9,092 nt of DNA from Candidatus Bathyarchaeota archaeon (GCA_029883255.1 JAOUJL010000051.1:1-9092); one strand, 5' to 3'; shown: positions 1-6,702, counted from the stretch's first letter. Notes: generated from the sequence alone by a model not told the origin. A program made the numbers and translations.

Positions 1-416
1 CAGCATCTTTTTATAGGCTCTTCAATGTAAAACAGAGGCCACGTCCGTCGATTCTCACACTGTTGATAGTATTTTTTTCTTACATTCCAGAATGTTTGTT
101 CACCATCTTGTTTTTCTTAAACATTATGCCTTATTTTCTAGGTCTTGGAGGTGGCTTAACCATGCTTTGGGTTATCGTACCTAAGGCCTGGGGGGAAATT
201 ACCCTTATGAGCTTTCTAATGGCTGCTCTGGTTGGAAACGAAGGCTTTAGCACTTTCATCGCTACCTCGCTTGCCAGCTACAAAACTAGATTGAAGTCTT
301 AATGCTACAGAGAGGTTGCCTTCTGGAACGCTATACAGAGAATAATGGACATCTATGTTTCTTTGATGATCGGAGTTATCATTTTGCGAAGGTTTCCTGA
401 GGTAATGAACAAATGA
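1..416 (+). pseudogene. 3' part of a polytopic membrane protein gene, interrupted by an in-frame TAA
   Basis: One reading frame (codons starting at position 3) is open from the window edge to a TAA at 300-302. It resumes in the same frame at 303 and runs to a TGA at 414-416. Only one stop in about 138 codons is far fewer than expected by chance in this AT-leaning sequence. The product is strongly hydrophobic: two or three membrane segments before the TAA, with a glycine-rich turn (GLGGG) and GNEGFSTFIATSLASY. After the TAA comes YREVAFWNAIQRIMDIYVSL, another hydrophobic stretch, and a basic tail ending RRFPEVMNK. This looks like the C-terminus of an integral membrane protein. It faintly recalls the lysylphosphatidylglycerol-synthase/flippase-like family (UPF0104), but I cannot assign it. 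The true start lies outside the window. It could be a decayed gene, a gene truly ending at 302, or a sequencing error. It is convergent with the next gene. Confidence 0.42.
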
Positions 417-421
417 ACAAT

Positions 422-440
422 CAGCTTGCATGCGAAGCTG
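422..440. terminator. possible hairpin between convergent genes
   Basis: CAGCTT (422-427) pairs with AAGCTG (435-440) around a 7-base loop, in the 35-base gap between the plus-strand membrane frame ending at 416 and the minus-strand gene ending at 452. The position suits a bidirectional transcription end. The stem is only 6 bp and has no clear T-run, whereas archaeal termination usually relies on T-rich tracts, so this is weak. Confidence 0.25.
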
Positions 441-451
441 AAAGTGATAGA

Positions 452-934
452 CTAGCTGGAATTATTTGATAACCTAGCTGCTTCCATATATTCAGTGAAT
501 AGTAGATCATCCTTTTCTGGGAAATAAACAAAGGCTTGTCCAACTTTTTCGTAGAGTAGTTTCATTATCTGAATTTCAACAAGTTTGGCCCCATAGCCGA
601 AAATTTGTTCAAGAGCGTTGGTAAACTCCTCAATCCTGCCAGGAATCTCCGACCTCTTAATCTTGAAAGCTTTTTCCAGATAAAAGTAGATCGCCTGCTT
701 CGGCGAATCTCCTAAGGAAGACAGCCCCGCATCTACTGCTTCTAGCACAAGTTTGTTAAACTCATGGTTACACTGCGGTGATGTTTCTTTGGCACAGACT
801 CTGATGCTAGTATTGTGTTGCAGGTCAGGCTTGCTGGGTATTGAATGTAAACACGCTCTGTATATGTACCAGTTGGTCGTGAATTCACGCTTCATCAGCT
901 TTGCCTGTTTTTGTAGTTTTGTTGAACTGTTCAT
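452..934 (-). CDS. small protein with NitrOD5/DUF3227-like C-terminal domain
   Basis: A 160-residue soluble protein with no predicted membrane segment. Residues about 58-135 form a helical domain with patterns such as LEAVDAGLSSLG, KQAIYFYLEKAF, IPGRIEEF and FGYGAKLVEIQIMKLLYEK. These match my recollection of the archaeal NitrOD5 (DUF3227) family, common in Thaumarchaeota and Bathyarchaeia and thought to be an output domain of signalling or transcription proteins; its biochemical role is unknown. The first 57 residues are basic and look unrelated, with three cysteines (28, 47, 55). I place the start at the ATG at 934-932 because GGTGG (944-940) sits 5 bases upstream. The in-frame ATG at 958 has no such site and would place that ribosome-binding site inside the coding region. 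The gene stands alone with its own upstream region, which holds a dense palindromic repeat cluster, so it may be tightly controlled. Domain assignment is moderate; function is unknown. Confidence 0.72.
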   Translation of the reverse strand: MNSSTKLQKQAKLMKREFTTNWYIYRACLHSIPSKPDLQHNTSIRVCAKETSPQCNHEFNKLVLEAVDAGLSSLGDSPKQAIYFYLEKAFKIKRSEIPGRIEEFTNALEQIFGYGAKLVEIQIMKLLYEKVGQAFVYFPEKDDLLFTEYMEAARLSNNSS

Positions 935-939
935 GTGTT

Positions 940-944
940 CCACC
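940..944 (-). promoter_or_regulatory. ribosome binding site deciding the start at 934
   Basis: On the minus strand GGTGG lies 5 bases before the ATG at 934-932, matching the archaeal GGTG-type Shine-Dalgarno. It favours this ATG over the upstream in-frame ATG at 958. Confidence 0.55.
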
Positions 945-968
945 AGTATACATATCATATCGTATGAC

Positions 969-979
969 TTAATATATCG
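969..979 (-). promoter_or_regulatory. candidate TATA box for the small gene
   Basis: Minus-strand sequence GATATATTAAG lies 35-45 bases upstream of the ATG at 934. A TATA box here would put the transcription start near 945-950, leaving a short leader that just includes the GGTGG site. It overlaps one copy of the TCGATATAT repeat. Confidence 0.35.
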
Positions 980-1018
980 ATTATTTCACTGTTCGATATA
1001 TATCGAAATTCGATATAT
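972..1018. promoter_or_regulatory. cluster of four TCGATATAT half-sites, candidate operator
   Basis: The 9-mer TCGATATAT occurs four times in 47 bases: inverted at 972-980, direct at 993-1001, inverted at 998-1006 and direct at 1010-1018. The middle two interlock into a perfect 16-bp palindrome, TTCGATATATATCGAA (992-1007). The cluster overlaps the candidate TATA box of the small gene and extends upstream of it, which is where a dimeric winged-helix-type regulator would bind. Which protein binds, and whether it represses or activates, cannot be told from the sequence. Confidence 0.55.
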
Positions 1019-1118
1019 GAACGTGCACCTTCACTCAATCGTGTTCTATAGGATTGTAGAGATTGCAGGCTTTGAACAAGTTGTTAGCATTGCCAGAAAA
1101 GAACTTAGAATTCTTCTT

Positions 1119-2084
1119 TTACAGTCCTATTGACTGTTTAAACACTTCTAAGTTGACGCTTCCGGCTTTGAAGGTGTTGCCCGTAGCAGCGTTGTTGACT
1201 ATCAAGACTGCTGGAGCGAATAGGTTCGGATCGATTTGACGAAAGTCGTAGTCAACCTCCTTGAAGATTTCAAAGAACGGTTTCCCATAGCTTTTGGAGG
1301 CTGAAGATGACGCCTTATCCACCAATTCTCTCAGCTTTTCATCATCGTCGTAGTGTATTGTATAACTTGCTACGCCTGCGTACAAGATTGCGTCATTTGT
1401 TCTTCCCATGGCTTCAGCGAATTTAGGGTGTACTGGTGCAATAGGTGCGTATCCCCACGCGTGCATTATTAGTTTTGGGTCAAGTCCCAGTTTGGTTAAC
1501 TTGTGTATCCCTGTTTCTACGATTCTTCCAGAGATTTGTGTAGACCCACTTATGGTTGTTGTCGGAACCAAAATCACGGATAAACGGTCAGAAGTGACGC
1601 CGCATTGGTTAGAAATATGGGCTATTACACTTTCGGGCGGGTCCATACTTGTTTCAAGCACAAGCACTGTCACGTCAGCTTTGTCTCTGTAGTTTATCTT
1701 TTCATAAATTTCTCTGGGCTTCAAAGCTAACGCACGAGCGGGACCAGAACCTATGGCAACGAAGCTACCCATGTTGATGTGCCATCCGCCAAATTGAGAT
1801 CCCAAAGTCGCTACCGCCGGATGATCTGTGTACACGAATATGGAAGGAATTTCAAGGTCCTTATACTGTTTGTAGAAAATGTCTGCGTGGCCATAGCCGC
1901 CGAGACATATCTCCGTTATAATTTGGCCAGCGAGGAATCCTCCTCTTGCTTTGATTCCGGCGTCAATTAAAGTTGTACCTGATTTTGTTTCTTTAACTGC
2001 AACTCCATACCTTTCAGCGTCGTCGCAGAGTTTCTTTACGAGTGGCCATGCGGTGTGATTTACGCTTAGTTGAGGTGCAGACAT
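1119..2084 (-). CDS. mch: methenyltetrahydromethanopterin cyclohydrolase
   Basis: Mch interconverts 5-formyl-H4MPT and methenyl-H4MPT in the cytoplasm, the third step of CO2 reduction on the H4MPT branch. The 321-residue length is normal for the family. Recognisable stretches include AGIKARGGFLAG, the GGWHINMGSFVAIGSGPARA region, LVPTTTISGSTQISGRIVET and AMGRTNDAILYAG near the C-terminal third. From memory, the archaeal enzyme uses Arg183 and Glu186; the R and E of GRIVE have the same 3-residue spacing (residues 187 and 190 here). I choose the ATG at 2084-2082 because GGAG (2096-2093) lies 8 bases upstream. The alternative GTG at 2093 would add three residues and overlap that GGAG. It is the last gene of the fwd operon, 5 bases after fwdC with this start (4-base GTGA overlap with the GTG). 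The frame is intact and the family assignment is confident. Confidence 0.96.
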   Translation of the reverse strand: MSAPQLSVNHTAWPLVKKLCDDAERYGVAVKETKSGTTLIDAGIKARGGFLAGQIITEICLGGYGHADIFYKQYKDLEIPSIFVYTDHPAVATLGSQFGGWHINMGSFVAIGSGPARALALKPREIYEKINYRDKADVTVLVLETSMDPPESVIAHISNQCGVTSDRLSVILVPTTTISGSTQISGRIVETGIHKLTKLGLDPKLIMHAWGYAPIAPVHPKFAEAMGRTNDAILYAGVASYTIHYDDDEKLRELVDKASSSASKSYGKPFFEIFKEVDYDFRQIDPNLFAPAVLIVNNAATGNTFKAGSVNLEVFKQSIGL

Positions 2085-2089
2085 TTTTT

Positions 2090-2911
2090 TCACTCCAGAT
2101 ATTTCTCGTAAAATTTTAGGTGCGGGTTTTGATTTTGCGAAACGAACAACTTTCCATTACCATTTTCAGCTAAGTCACCAAGAAACTTGTAGAACGGCCC
2201 TTTAACAATTTCTCCGTTTATCTTAACTTTGGGCTTAATGCTGTCAACTGTAAACGTAGGAAGAATTGAGGGCGTGTGGCCGCAAACAACGATTTTTCCT
2301 CCAATCATTTGAGCCCCAGTTCGTCCTTCCGAGTTTCCTTGTACAATTATTGTTCCGTTTCTCATGTGCATGCCCACAAACTGCCCAACGTTTCCATCTA
2401 TTCTGACTAGCCCGCTTCTCATGAAACACCCAACTTCATTTCCAGCATTTCCCTGTATAATGATTTCTCCTCCATTCATTCCGTGGGTGCTTCCACGATA
2501 GGCTGCTCCAATGTAATCGCCTGCATCTCCTTTAATTTGAATGATACCTTTTTTCATCATGCACCCGGTCCATGAACCTGCGCTACCCGCCACTACTATG
2601 GTGCCTCCTTGCATTTCTTCACCGAGATGCATGCCAATGTTGCCGTCGATAATTACCTTACCTATAGACATTTTCGTGCCGATTCTTCGGACCTTTCTGG
2701 CATCTCCCAAAATCCGTATGGTCATTTCTTCTGATTGGTTCTTTGCGTTACATTCTATTTTGAAAAGTTGGTCAAGAGCTCTTTTTCGATTTCCTTCCCA
2801 AATTTGCAGCTCAGCTATTTCACTGACTGATTTTTCAGCGAAAATGTCAGGTGCGATGCATTGGGCGTCTACGGGAGCTTTGAATAAACGTTTCGGATAG
2901 AGTGTAATCAT
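2090..2911 (-). CDS. fwdC: formylmethanofuran dehydrogenase subunit C
   Basis: A 273-residue scaffold subunit of the CO2-reducing formylmethanofuran dehydrogenase. In the known complex FwdC is a right-handed beta-helix of the glutamate-synthase alpha-subunit C-terminal (GXGXG) type, and it packs against FwdA, FwdB and FwdD. Here residues about 85-215 show the repeating pattern of short beta-strands and glycines with methionines, for example GDYIGAAYRGSTHGMNGG, GNEVGCFMRSGLVRIDGN and GQFVGMHMRNGTIIVQGN. The C-terminal GDLAENGNGKLFV followed by an Asn-Pro-His-Leu stretch also fits the family. The ATG at 2911-2909 follows the fwdA stop by 5 bases, with GAGGT about 9 bases upstream. No truncation or frame damage is seen. 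There is no catalytic site in this subunit. Confidence 0.95.
   Translation of the reverse strand: MITLYPKRLFKAPVDAQCIAPDIFAEKSVSEIAELQIWEGNRKRALDQLFKIECNAKNQSEEMTIRILGDARKVRRIGTKMSIGKVIIDGNIGMHLGEEMQGGTIVVAGSAGSWTGCMMKKGIIQIKGDAGDYIGAAYRGSTHGMNGGEIIIQGNAGNEVGCFMRSGLVRIDGNVGQFVGMHMRNGTIIVQGNSEGRTGAQMIGGKIVVCGHTPSILPTFTVDSIKPKVKINGEIVKGPFYKFLGDLAENGNGKLFVSQNQNPHLKFYEKYLE
2093..2096 (-). promoter_or_regulatory. ribosome binding site for mch, within the end of fwdC
   Basis: On the minus strand GGAG, followed by TGA, overlaps the fwdC stop and lies 8 bases before the ATG at 2084-2082. This supports that ATG rather than the GTG at 2093, and suggests translation of mch is coupled to that of fwdC. 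Confidence 0.5.
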
Positions 2912-2916
2912 GAGTT

Positions 2917-4611
2917 CTAAACCTCAGCCTTAACCGAGAGAGGAGCAGAGGCTGTTAAGAAGCTTTCTGGGATGGAATAGTTTTCATATTCTACTGTCCA
3001 GTATTCTCGAAATCTTCGTTTCATATCATCCGCAACTTCTATCGGCGATGAAAGCTGTGGGTTGACCCAGAATGTTTTTCCACAAACCGGCTTTGCGATT
3101 TTTCCATCTTTCGCCACGATTTCGCCGTTTTTGATCGTATACGCAGTATTTTCAAAAGCCTTTCGAACCACTTTGTATTTTCTAGAAGGATCAACTAGCT
3201 CAGGATTAATGTTATATATCGCTATATCAGCGTCTGCCCCGATTCCAAGATGCCCCTTCTGTGTTAGGCCTAAGGACTTTGCTTGACCAGCGCGTGTGAC
3301 TATAGCTATCTCATAAAAGCTATATTCCCGCTTAATGCTTGGAAGCAGACTCTTGTGTCTCGCCCGTCTATTGATTCTTTTCATCGTTAGATCCCTTGCA
3401 TTTCGGCTCATTAACCACGAAATTATTCGGGGGTAAGTGGTGAATGGGGCAGCGTTTGGGTGATCGGTTGTCAAGTAGATTCTCCATGGGTCTTCGACCA
3501 AGAGACCGAGTTCAAGCCCGATTGACCATTGGATGGAGTGAACATAGCTCTTGCGTCTGTACCTGAAAGGCACGATTCCAGAGCTTGTCTCGGTTTCCAC
3601 GTCGTGGTTAACCCACTTATTGTTGGTCAGCTGGTAGAGGCCGTATTGAAATGGGCCGTCAGCCGTCATCGTAGTGGTATCGGTGAAAACCACCTGCCCA
3701 AGATCAAGCGTTACATGACGGCGGTGATTAACGTAATTGGCGATTTCTTCAGCTCCTGACCTTAGCGTCCGCCAATTAGACCCCTTGAAGGCGCTAAACT
3801 GACAGTGAGTAATGTGTATTACTGGTTTATCCTCTAAGGCTAGATTTTCGACGCACTTCATCGTGTCCAAGGCTGTCGCATAGTTTCCAGCTTTTCCAAG
3901 ATTGTTGGTATGCACGTGAATCGCGTGAGGCATATGAAGGAGCTTGTTTACCTTGCATAAGCCACGAATAATTTCTTTCGGAGTGAGGTTAAAGTGTGGA
4001 ACCGGGTCGTCAATGTTTCTGACGTTCTGTCCAAAGCCCCAAGCTTCCAGCCCACCCGGGTTTACAATCTTTATGGCATAACCTTTCGTGGCAACCATTA
4101 TCCAAGCTACGTGAGCCGCACATTCCTTGATCATTCCATCTCGAAGGTATTCTAAGACGAACCACCAATCCCCCAGTAACGGATAGCTGGCCTTGTCAAC
4201 CATGGGTGTGTCATCAAGCTCCTCATGTGTGTGCCGAGCCTCAAGTGGAGGCATCGAAGGATTCATGATAGTTGTATAGCCCATTCTTGCATAACGGTAG
4301 CCAGTTGTGAATGTTGATGGAATAGAATACCCCACCCCAGACCTGGTAATGGCTGTTTTTGGTTCTACGTCTCTAAAATGGTCTTCAGGTCGGAGAAGAC
4401 GACCAGCATTAACTTCAGAACCAGCGATGTGACAGTGAATGTCAACTCCGCCAGGCATTACGATCATTCCAGAAGCATCAATCACCTTTGCTTTTTTCTC
4501 ATCTGCTTTTCCAACGATTTTTCCATCGCTGATTGCGAGGTCCATTTTTTCTCCATCTATGCGATTTAGAGGATCGTAAACAATCCCGTTCTTAACAATG
4601 AGTTGCGTCAT
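2917..4611 (-). CDS. fwdA: formylmethanofuran dehydrogenase subunit A (amidohydrolase)
   Basis: FwdA is the metal-dependent amidohydrolase-fold subunit that condenses formate with methanofuran to formylmethanofuran, at the far end of a tunnel from the FwdB site. The 564 residues match the family's length. The binuclear metal ligands are visible: HCHIAGSEVNAGR gives His59 and His61, and ATKGYAIKIVNPGG gives Lys181, matching the carboxylated Lys178 I recall in the Methanothermobacter enzyme. Further histidines follow in IHVHTNNLGKAGNY (232, 234) and VIHITHCQFSAFKG (266, 269). TTDHPNAAPFTTYP supplies Asp383, equivalent to catalytic Asp385. The C-terminal part returns to the small beta domain typical of amidohydrolases (GHLGIGADADIAIYNI). 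The start ATG overlaps the fwdB stop (ATGA, 4 bases), with GAGGAG 9 bases upstream. All expected active-site residues appear present. Confidence 0.97.
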   Translation of the reverse strand: MTQLIVKNGIVYDPLNRIDGEKMDLAISDGKIVGKADEKKAKVIDASGMIVMPGGVDIHCHIAGSEVNAGRLLRPEDHFRDVEPKTAITRSGVGYSIPSTFTTGYRYARMGYTTIMNPSMPPLEARHTHEELDDTPMVDKASYPLLGDWWFVLEYLRDGMIKECAAHVAWIMVATKGYAIKIVNPGGLEAWGFGQNVRNIDDPVPHFNLTPKEIIRGLCKVNKLLHMPHAIHVHTNNLGKAGNYATALDTMKCVENLALEDKPVIHITHCQFSAFKGSNWRTLRSGAEEIANYVNHRRHVTLDLGQVVFTDTTTMTADGPFQYGLYQLTNNKWVNHDVETETSSGIVPFRYRRKSYVHSIQWSIGLELGLLVEDPWRIYLTTDHPNAAPFTTYPRIISWLMSRNARDLTMKRINRRARHKSLLPSIKREYSFYEIAIVTRAGQAKSLGLTQKGHLGIGADADIAIYNINPELVDPSRKYKVVRKAFENTAYTIKNGEIVAKDGKIAKPVCGKTFWVNPQLSSPIEVADDMKRRFREYWTVEYENYSIPESFLTASAPLSVKAEV

Positions 4612-6047
4612 TTTCGTTTGCTCCTCAGTCTGCGAACTTCATGAAGGATTCTTTGCAGTATCTCAACATCAGGAAGACAGTTGCTTGGCGGTTCTACAAC
4701 CTTCTTTAGTGGTAAGGGAACGTGGTCCATGCGGTAGGCAGTCCCCTCTGTCTCGATCCCTACGAAAGTGGATGGAAACACCACATCGGCCATTAACGAA
4801 GTAGGAGTTGTTTGTGGGTCAATCACAATAAGAGGATTTTTCACCAAGTTTTGAGCTGCTTTTTTTGGGAAATGTGCGACCGGATCTGAAGCGACTACAA
4901 GCGCAGCATCTGTTTCATCTCGGCACAATATATCAATCACCGATGTTTCACCGGGGTTGTACTGTGGATAGCCCTGAGAGAAGTCAACGGCAAAGGGATA
5001 TCCGGTTTGCCAAGTGAACACGATATCTGCTCCAGTCACGTTGAAATGCCCTCGCATAGGCATGATCAGAAACTTTGTGCGTTGGTTTAGATCCCGAACT
5101 AGAGAAAGCGCAGCGTCAACGTTTCGAAGCTTACCTTCAGTCATGGTCAAGCCTTGTCCAAAAAAGATAACTCCCAATTCGCATCCTATCATAACATCAG
5201 CAATTTCGTCAAGGGTTTCAACAGGCACGCCAGCCACACGGTCAATGTCAAGTTCTTCGTCTGCAATAAGCATACGGAAGGCTTGCAGAAGCTCGTAGTC
5301 TTTGTTGGGTTCAACTTGAAGGAAATAGTCAGCTCCATCAGCGGAATGGGTCTTACGAACATCTACGACCACCATCTTTCTTTTCTTCTGGAACATAGTA
5401 TAAGGGAGTTCGCGACTGATTTCAGATGTAGCAAATACGTCGCGTCTAAGGACTAGATTAATAGCCCTTCGAAGTCTCTTTCTGGACAGAATGCCGCCCA
5501 ATCGTGAGACATGTGCTCTCCATGCACTCTTTTGAAATCTACCATTCGAAAATGTAGTGTATCTTTCTACGTGGCGGGGATGAGAGCTCCAAGGGTTGCA
5601 TCCCCAATAAAAGATGAGGTCCGCGCGATGCCGCAGTTGCCCTAAGGTGCAAGACGCGATGCCAACATCTTGGATGCTCAGAATAGACGGGCCATGACAA
5701 ATCGTAGTCGTATTGTCGATGACCCCGCCAACCTCCTCGGCCAGCTCCAGTCCGACGCGAATTGCTTCACAACTTGTAGAACTCCAGCCGTACAATATGG
5801 GGTAAGTAGCATCTATGAGGATCTCTGCACTCTTTCTAATCGCTTCATCCAAAGAAGCTTCAACCAACTCGTCGTTCTTTCTTACAAGTGGTTTTACACT
5901 TCTGTGATTAGTATAGTCTAAAAACTTGGCTGCACCAACAGCACATGCGTTTCTAACATCCGTTATAATATTGTTTTTTACAACAACTTCGATGTCATCA
6001 CAAAAAGAACCGCAGACCGGACAGGTCACTTGGGAAACGACGGGCAC
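4608..6047 (-). CDS. fwdB: formylmethanofuran dehydrogenase subunit B (Mo/W catalytic subunit)
   Basis: FwdB carries the bis-pyranopterin Mo or W site that reduces CO2 to formate, plus one [4Fe-4S] cluster. Cys9, Cys12, Cys16 and Cys35 (CPVCGSFCDD and NACAVGAAKF) are the cluster ligands. Cys117 in TTTICHGPS is the metal-binding residue, followed by His118. It is a cysteine, not selenocysteine. Later family blocks are clear: FYWGCNPWSSHPRHVERY, VVVDVRKTHSADGADYFLQV, VVASDPVAHFPKKA and FVGIETEGTAYRMDHVPLPL. At 479 residues it is about 45 longer than the Methanothermobacter protein as I recall it. The extra length sits between residues about 172 and 222, an Arg/Lys-rich stretch. The start is GTG at 6047-6045, 2 bases after the fwdD stop, with GAGGG about 8 bases upstream. 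Frame intact; assignment confident. Confidence 0.96.
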   Translation of the reverse strand: MPVVSQVTCPVCGSFCDDIEVVVKNNIITDVRNACAVGAAKFLDYTNHRSVKPLVRKNDELVEASLDEAIRKSAEILIDATYPILYGWSSTSCEAIRVGLELAEEVGGVIDNTTTICHGPSILSIQDVGIASCTLGQLRHRADLIFYWGCNPWSSHPRHVERYTTFSNGRFQKSAWRAHVSRLGGILSRKRLRRAINLVLRRDVFATSEISRELPYTMFQKKRKMVVVDVRKTHSADGADYFLQVEPNKDYELLQAFRMLIADEELDIDRVAGVPVETLDEIADVMIGCELGVIFFGQGLTMTEGKLRNVDAALSLVRDLNQRTKFLIMPMRGHFNVTGADIVFTWQTGYPFAVDFSQGYPQYNPGETSVIDILCRDETDAALVVASDPVAHFPKKAAQNLVKNPLIVIDPQTTPTSLMADVVFPSTFVGIETEGTAYRMDHVPLPLKKVVEPPSNCLPDVEILQRILHEVRRLRSKRK

Positions 6048-6049
6048 TC

Positions 6050-6448
6050 TTATTCCCTCTTGTAATGTTCTTCAAGCAGATTAAGCATGCTTGGCACTCT
6101 TTCTTCAAGAGCAGGTTCAATCTCGGCAGGTATCCCCTTTAGTGATGGCATCCCAGTTCCATGGGTTTCCGGGTTCATGACGAGACTTGCCCAAGGACCA
6201 TAGGGAATGAAAACAACCTTGGGATGCGGCGCTGTCGGCGACTTAACCAGCCTTACGACTACAGAACCGAAATTGGTGATGATTCTGACATTTTTGTTTT
6301 CTCTTATTCCAAGTGATTTTATGTCTTCTGGGTCCATATAACAAATCGCCACGCTCTCCTGATACTCCTCAGAGAGCTTGCCGTGTTCCTTTCCCACACC
6401 TTGATCGACTGTTCGACCGGTCAACAGTGAAACTTTTAGTTTAGGCAT
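6050..6448 (-). CDS. fwdD: formylmethanofuran dehydrogenase subunit D (molybdopterin dinucleotide binding)
   Basis: A 132-residue protein equivalent to the C-terminal molybdopterin-dinucleotide-binding domain of other formate-dehydrogenase-type enzymes. It is encoded separately in this family and completes the pterin site of FwdB. The N-terminal signature LLTGRTVDQGVGKEHGKLSEEY is nearly textbook for FwdD. The remaining beta-barrel pattern (MDPEDIKSLGI, VRIITNFGSVVVRL, VVFIPYGPWASLVMN, THGTGMPSLKGIPAEIEPA) covers the whole length. This is the first gene of the fwd-mch operon. The start ATG at 6448-6446 shares one base with the TGA of a 21-codon upstream frame. There is no strong Shine-Dalgarno before it, only GGGA at a loose distance. 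The order D-B-A-C is a common archaeal arrangement. Confidence 0.95.
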   Translation of the reverse strand: MPKLKVSLLTGRTVDQGVGKEHGKLSEEYQESVAICYMDPEDIKSLGIRENKNVRIITNFGSVVVRLVKSPTAPHPKVVFIPYGPWASLVMNPETHGTGMPSLKGIPAEIEPALEERVPSMLNLLEEHYKRE

Positions 6449-6702
6449 CAGGCTGTCCCAACCGAAAGGATAAGCTTTGACTCGTTAATCAGCTTGAAAC
6501 GTTTACTCAGCATGATTTAACCTATTAGTGTTATTCATGTTGCTGAACATTAACATACGCTCTTCTCATCTAGACGCAGACAATTGTATGCACCGCATTC
6601 CAATCAGCGCTCACTTTTACTCCAGCCTTCCAGTTTTCTGTTTGGATCATATTCGATTCATGTATTAGACCGCGGTGGAAAACACCACGCACGCACACAA
6701 AT
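6449..6702. other. 254-base intergenic region upstream of the fwd operon
   Basis: No convincing gene or RNA is seen here. Reading the minus strand, a TATA-like GGTTAAAT lies near 6515-6522 and could serve fwdD, which starts at 6448. A 21-codon frame (6513-6448) abuts fwdD. Just after the end of the second PhoU gene, a 14-base strictly alternating pyrimidine-purine run (CACGCACGCACACA, 6686-6699) lies beside a weak hairpin (GGTG 6674-6677 with CACC 6683-6686). Confidence 0.3.

Noticed and set aside
216..431. 71-codon minus-strand frame opposite the membrane-protein fragment
   Set aside because: The plus-strand frame is hydrophobic and protein-like, while the minus frame has no recognisable features and no ribosome site.
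972..1018. CRISPR or phage attachment site
   Set aside because: The repeat units are 9-mers that interlock with irregular spacing and no spacers, and there are no cas genes, tRNA or integrase nearby. The pattern fits an operator.
1036..1133. Plus-strand frame ending with IARKELRILLLQSY, reminiscent of the N-terminus of ABC-2 type permeases
   Set aside because: It is short, has no downstream continuation, lies opposite the 3' end of mch and runs through the operator region. The resemblance is a few residues only.
753..1133. 126-codon plus-strand frame
   Set aside because: It is antisense to the small minus-strand gene and then crosses the promoter and palindromes. Composition is cysteine-rich and unlike a real protein, so it is a shadow frame.
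2541..2900. 119-codon plus-strand frame opposite fwdC
   Set aside because: fwdC is unambiguous with its glycine repeats; this is an antisense shadow.
5014..5456. Overlapping plus-strand frames opposite fwdB
   Set aside because: They are antisense to conserved fwdB sequence, and their serine/arginine-rich composition is typical of shadow frames.
5382..5534. Frameshift as explanation for the unusual FwdB segment
   Set aside because: The same frame carries conserved FwdB blocks on both sides without a stop, so an in-frame insertion is the simpler reading.
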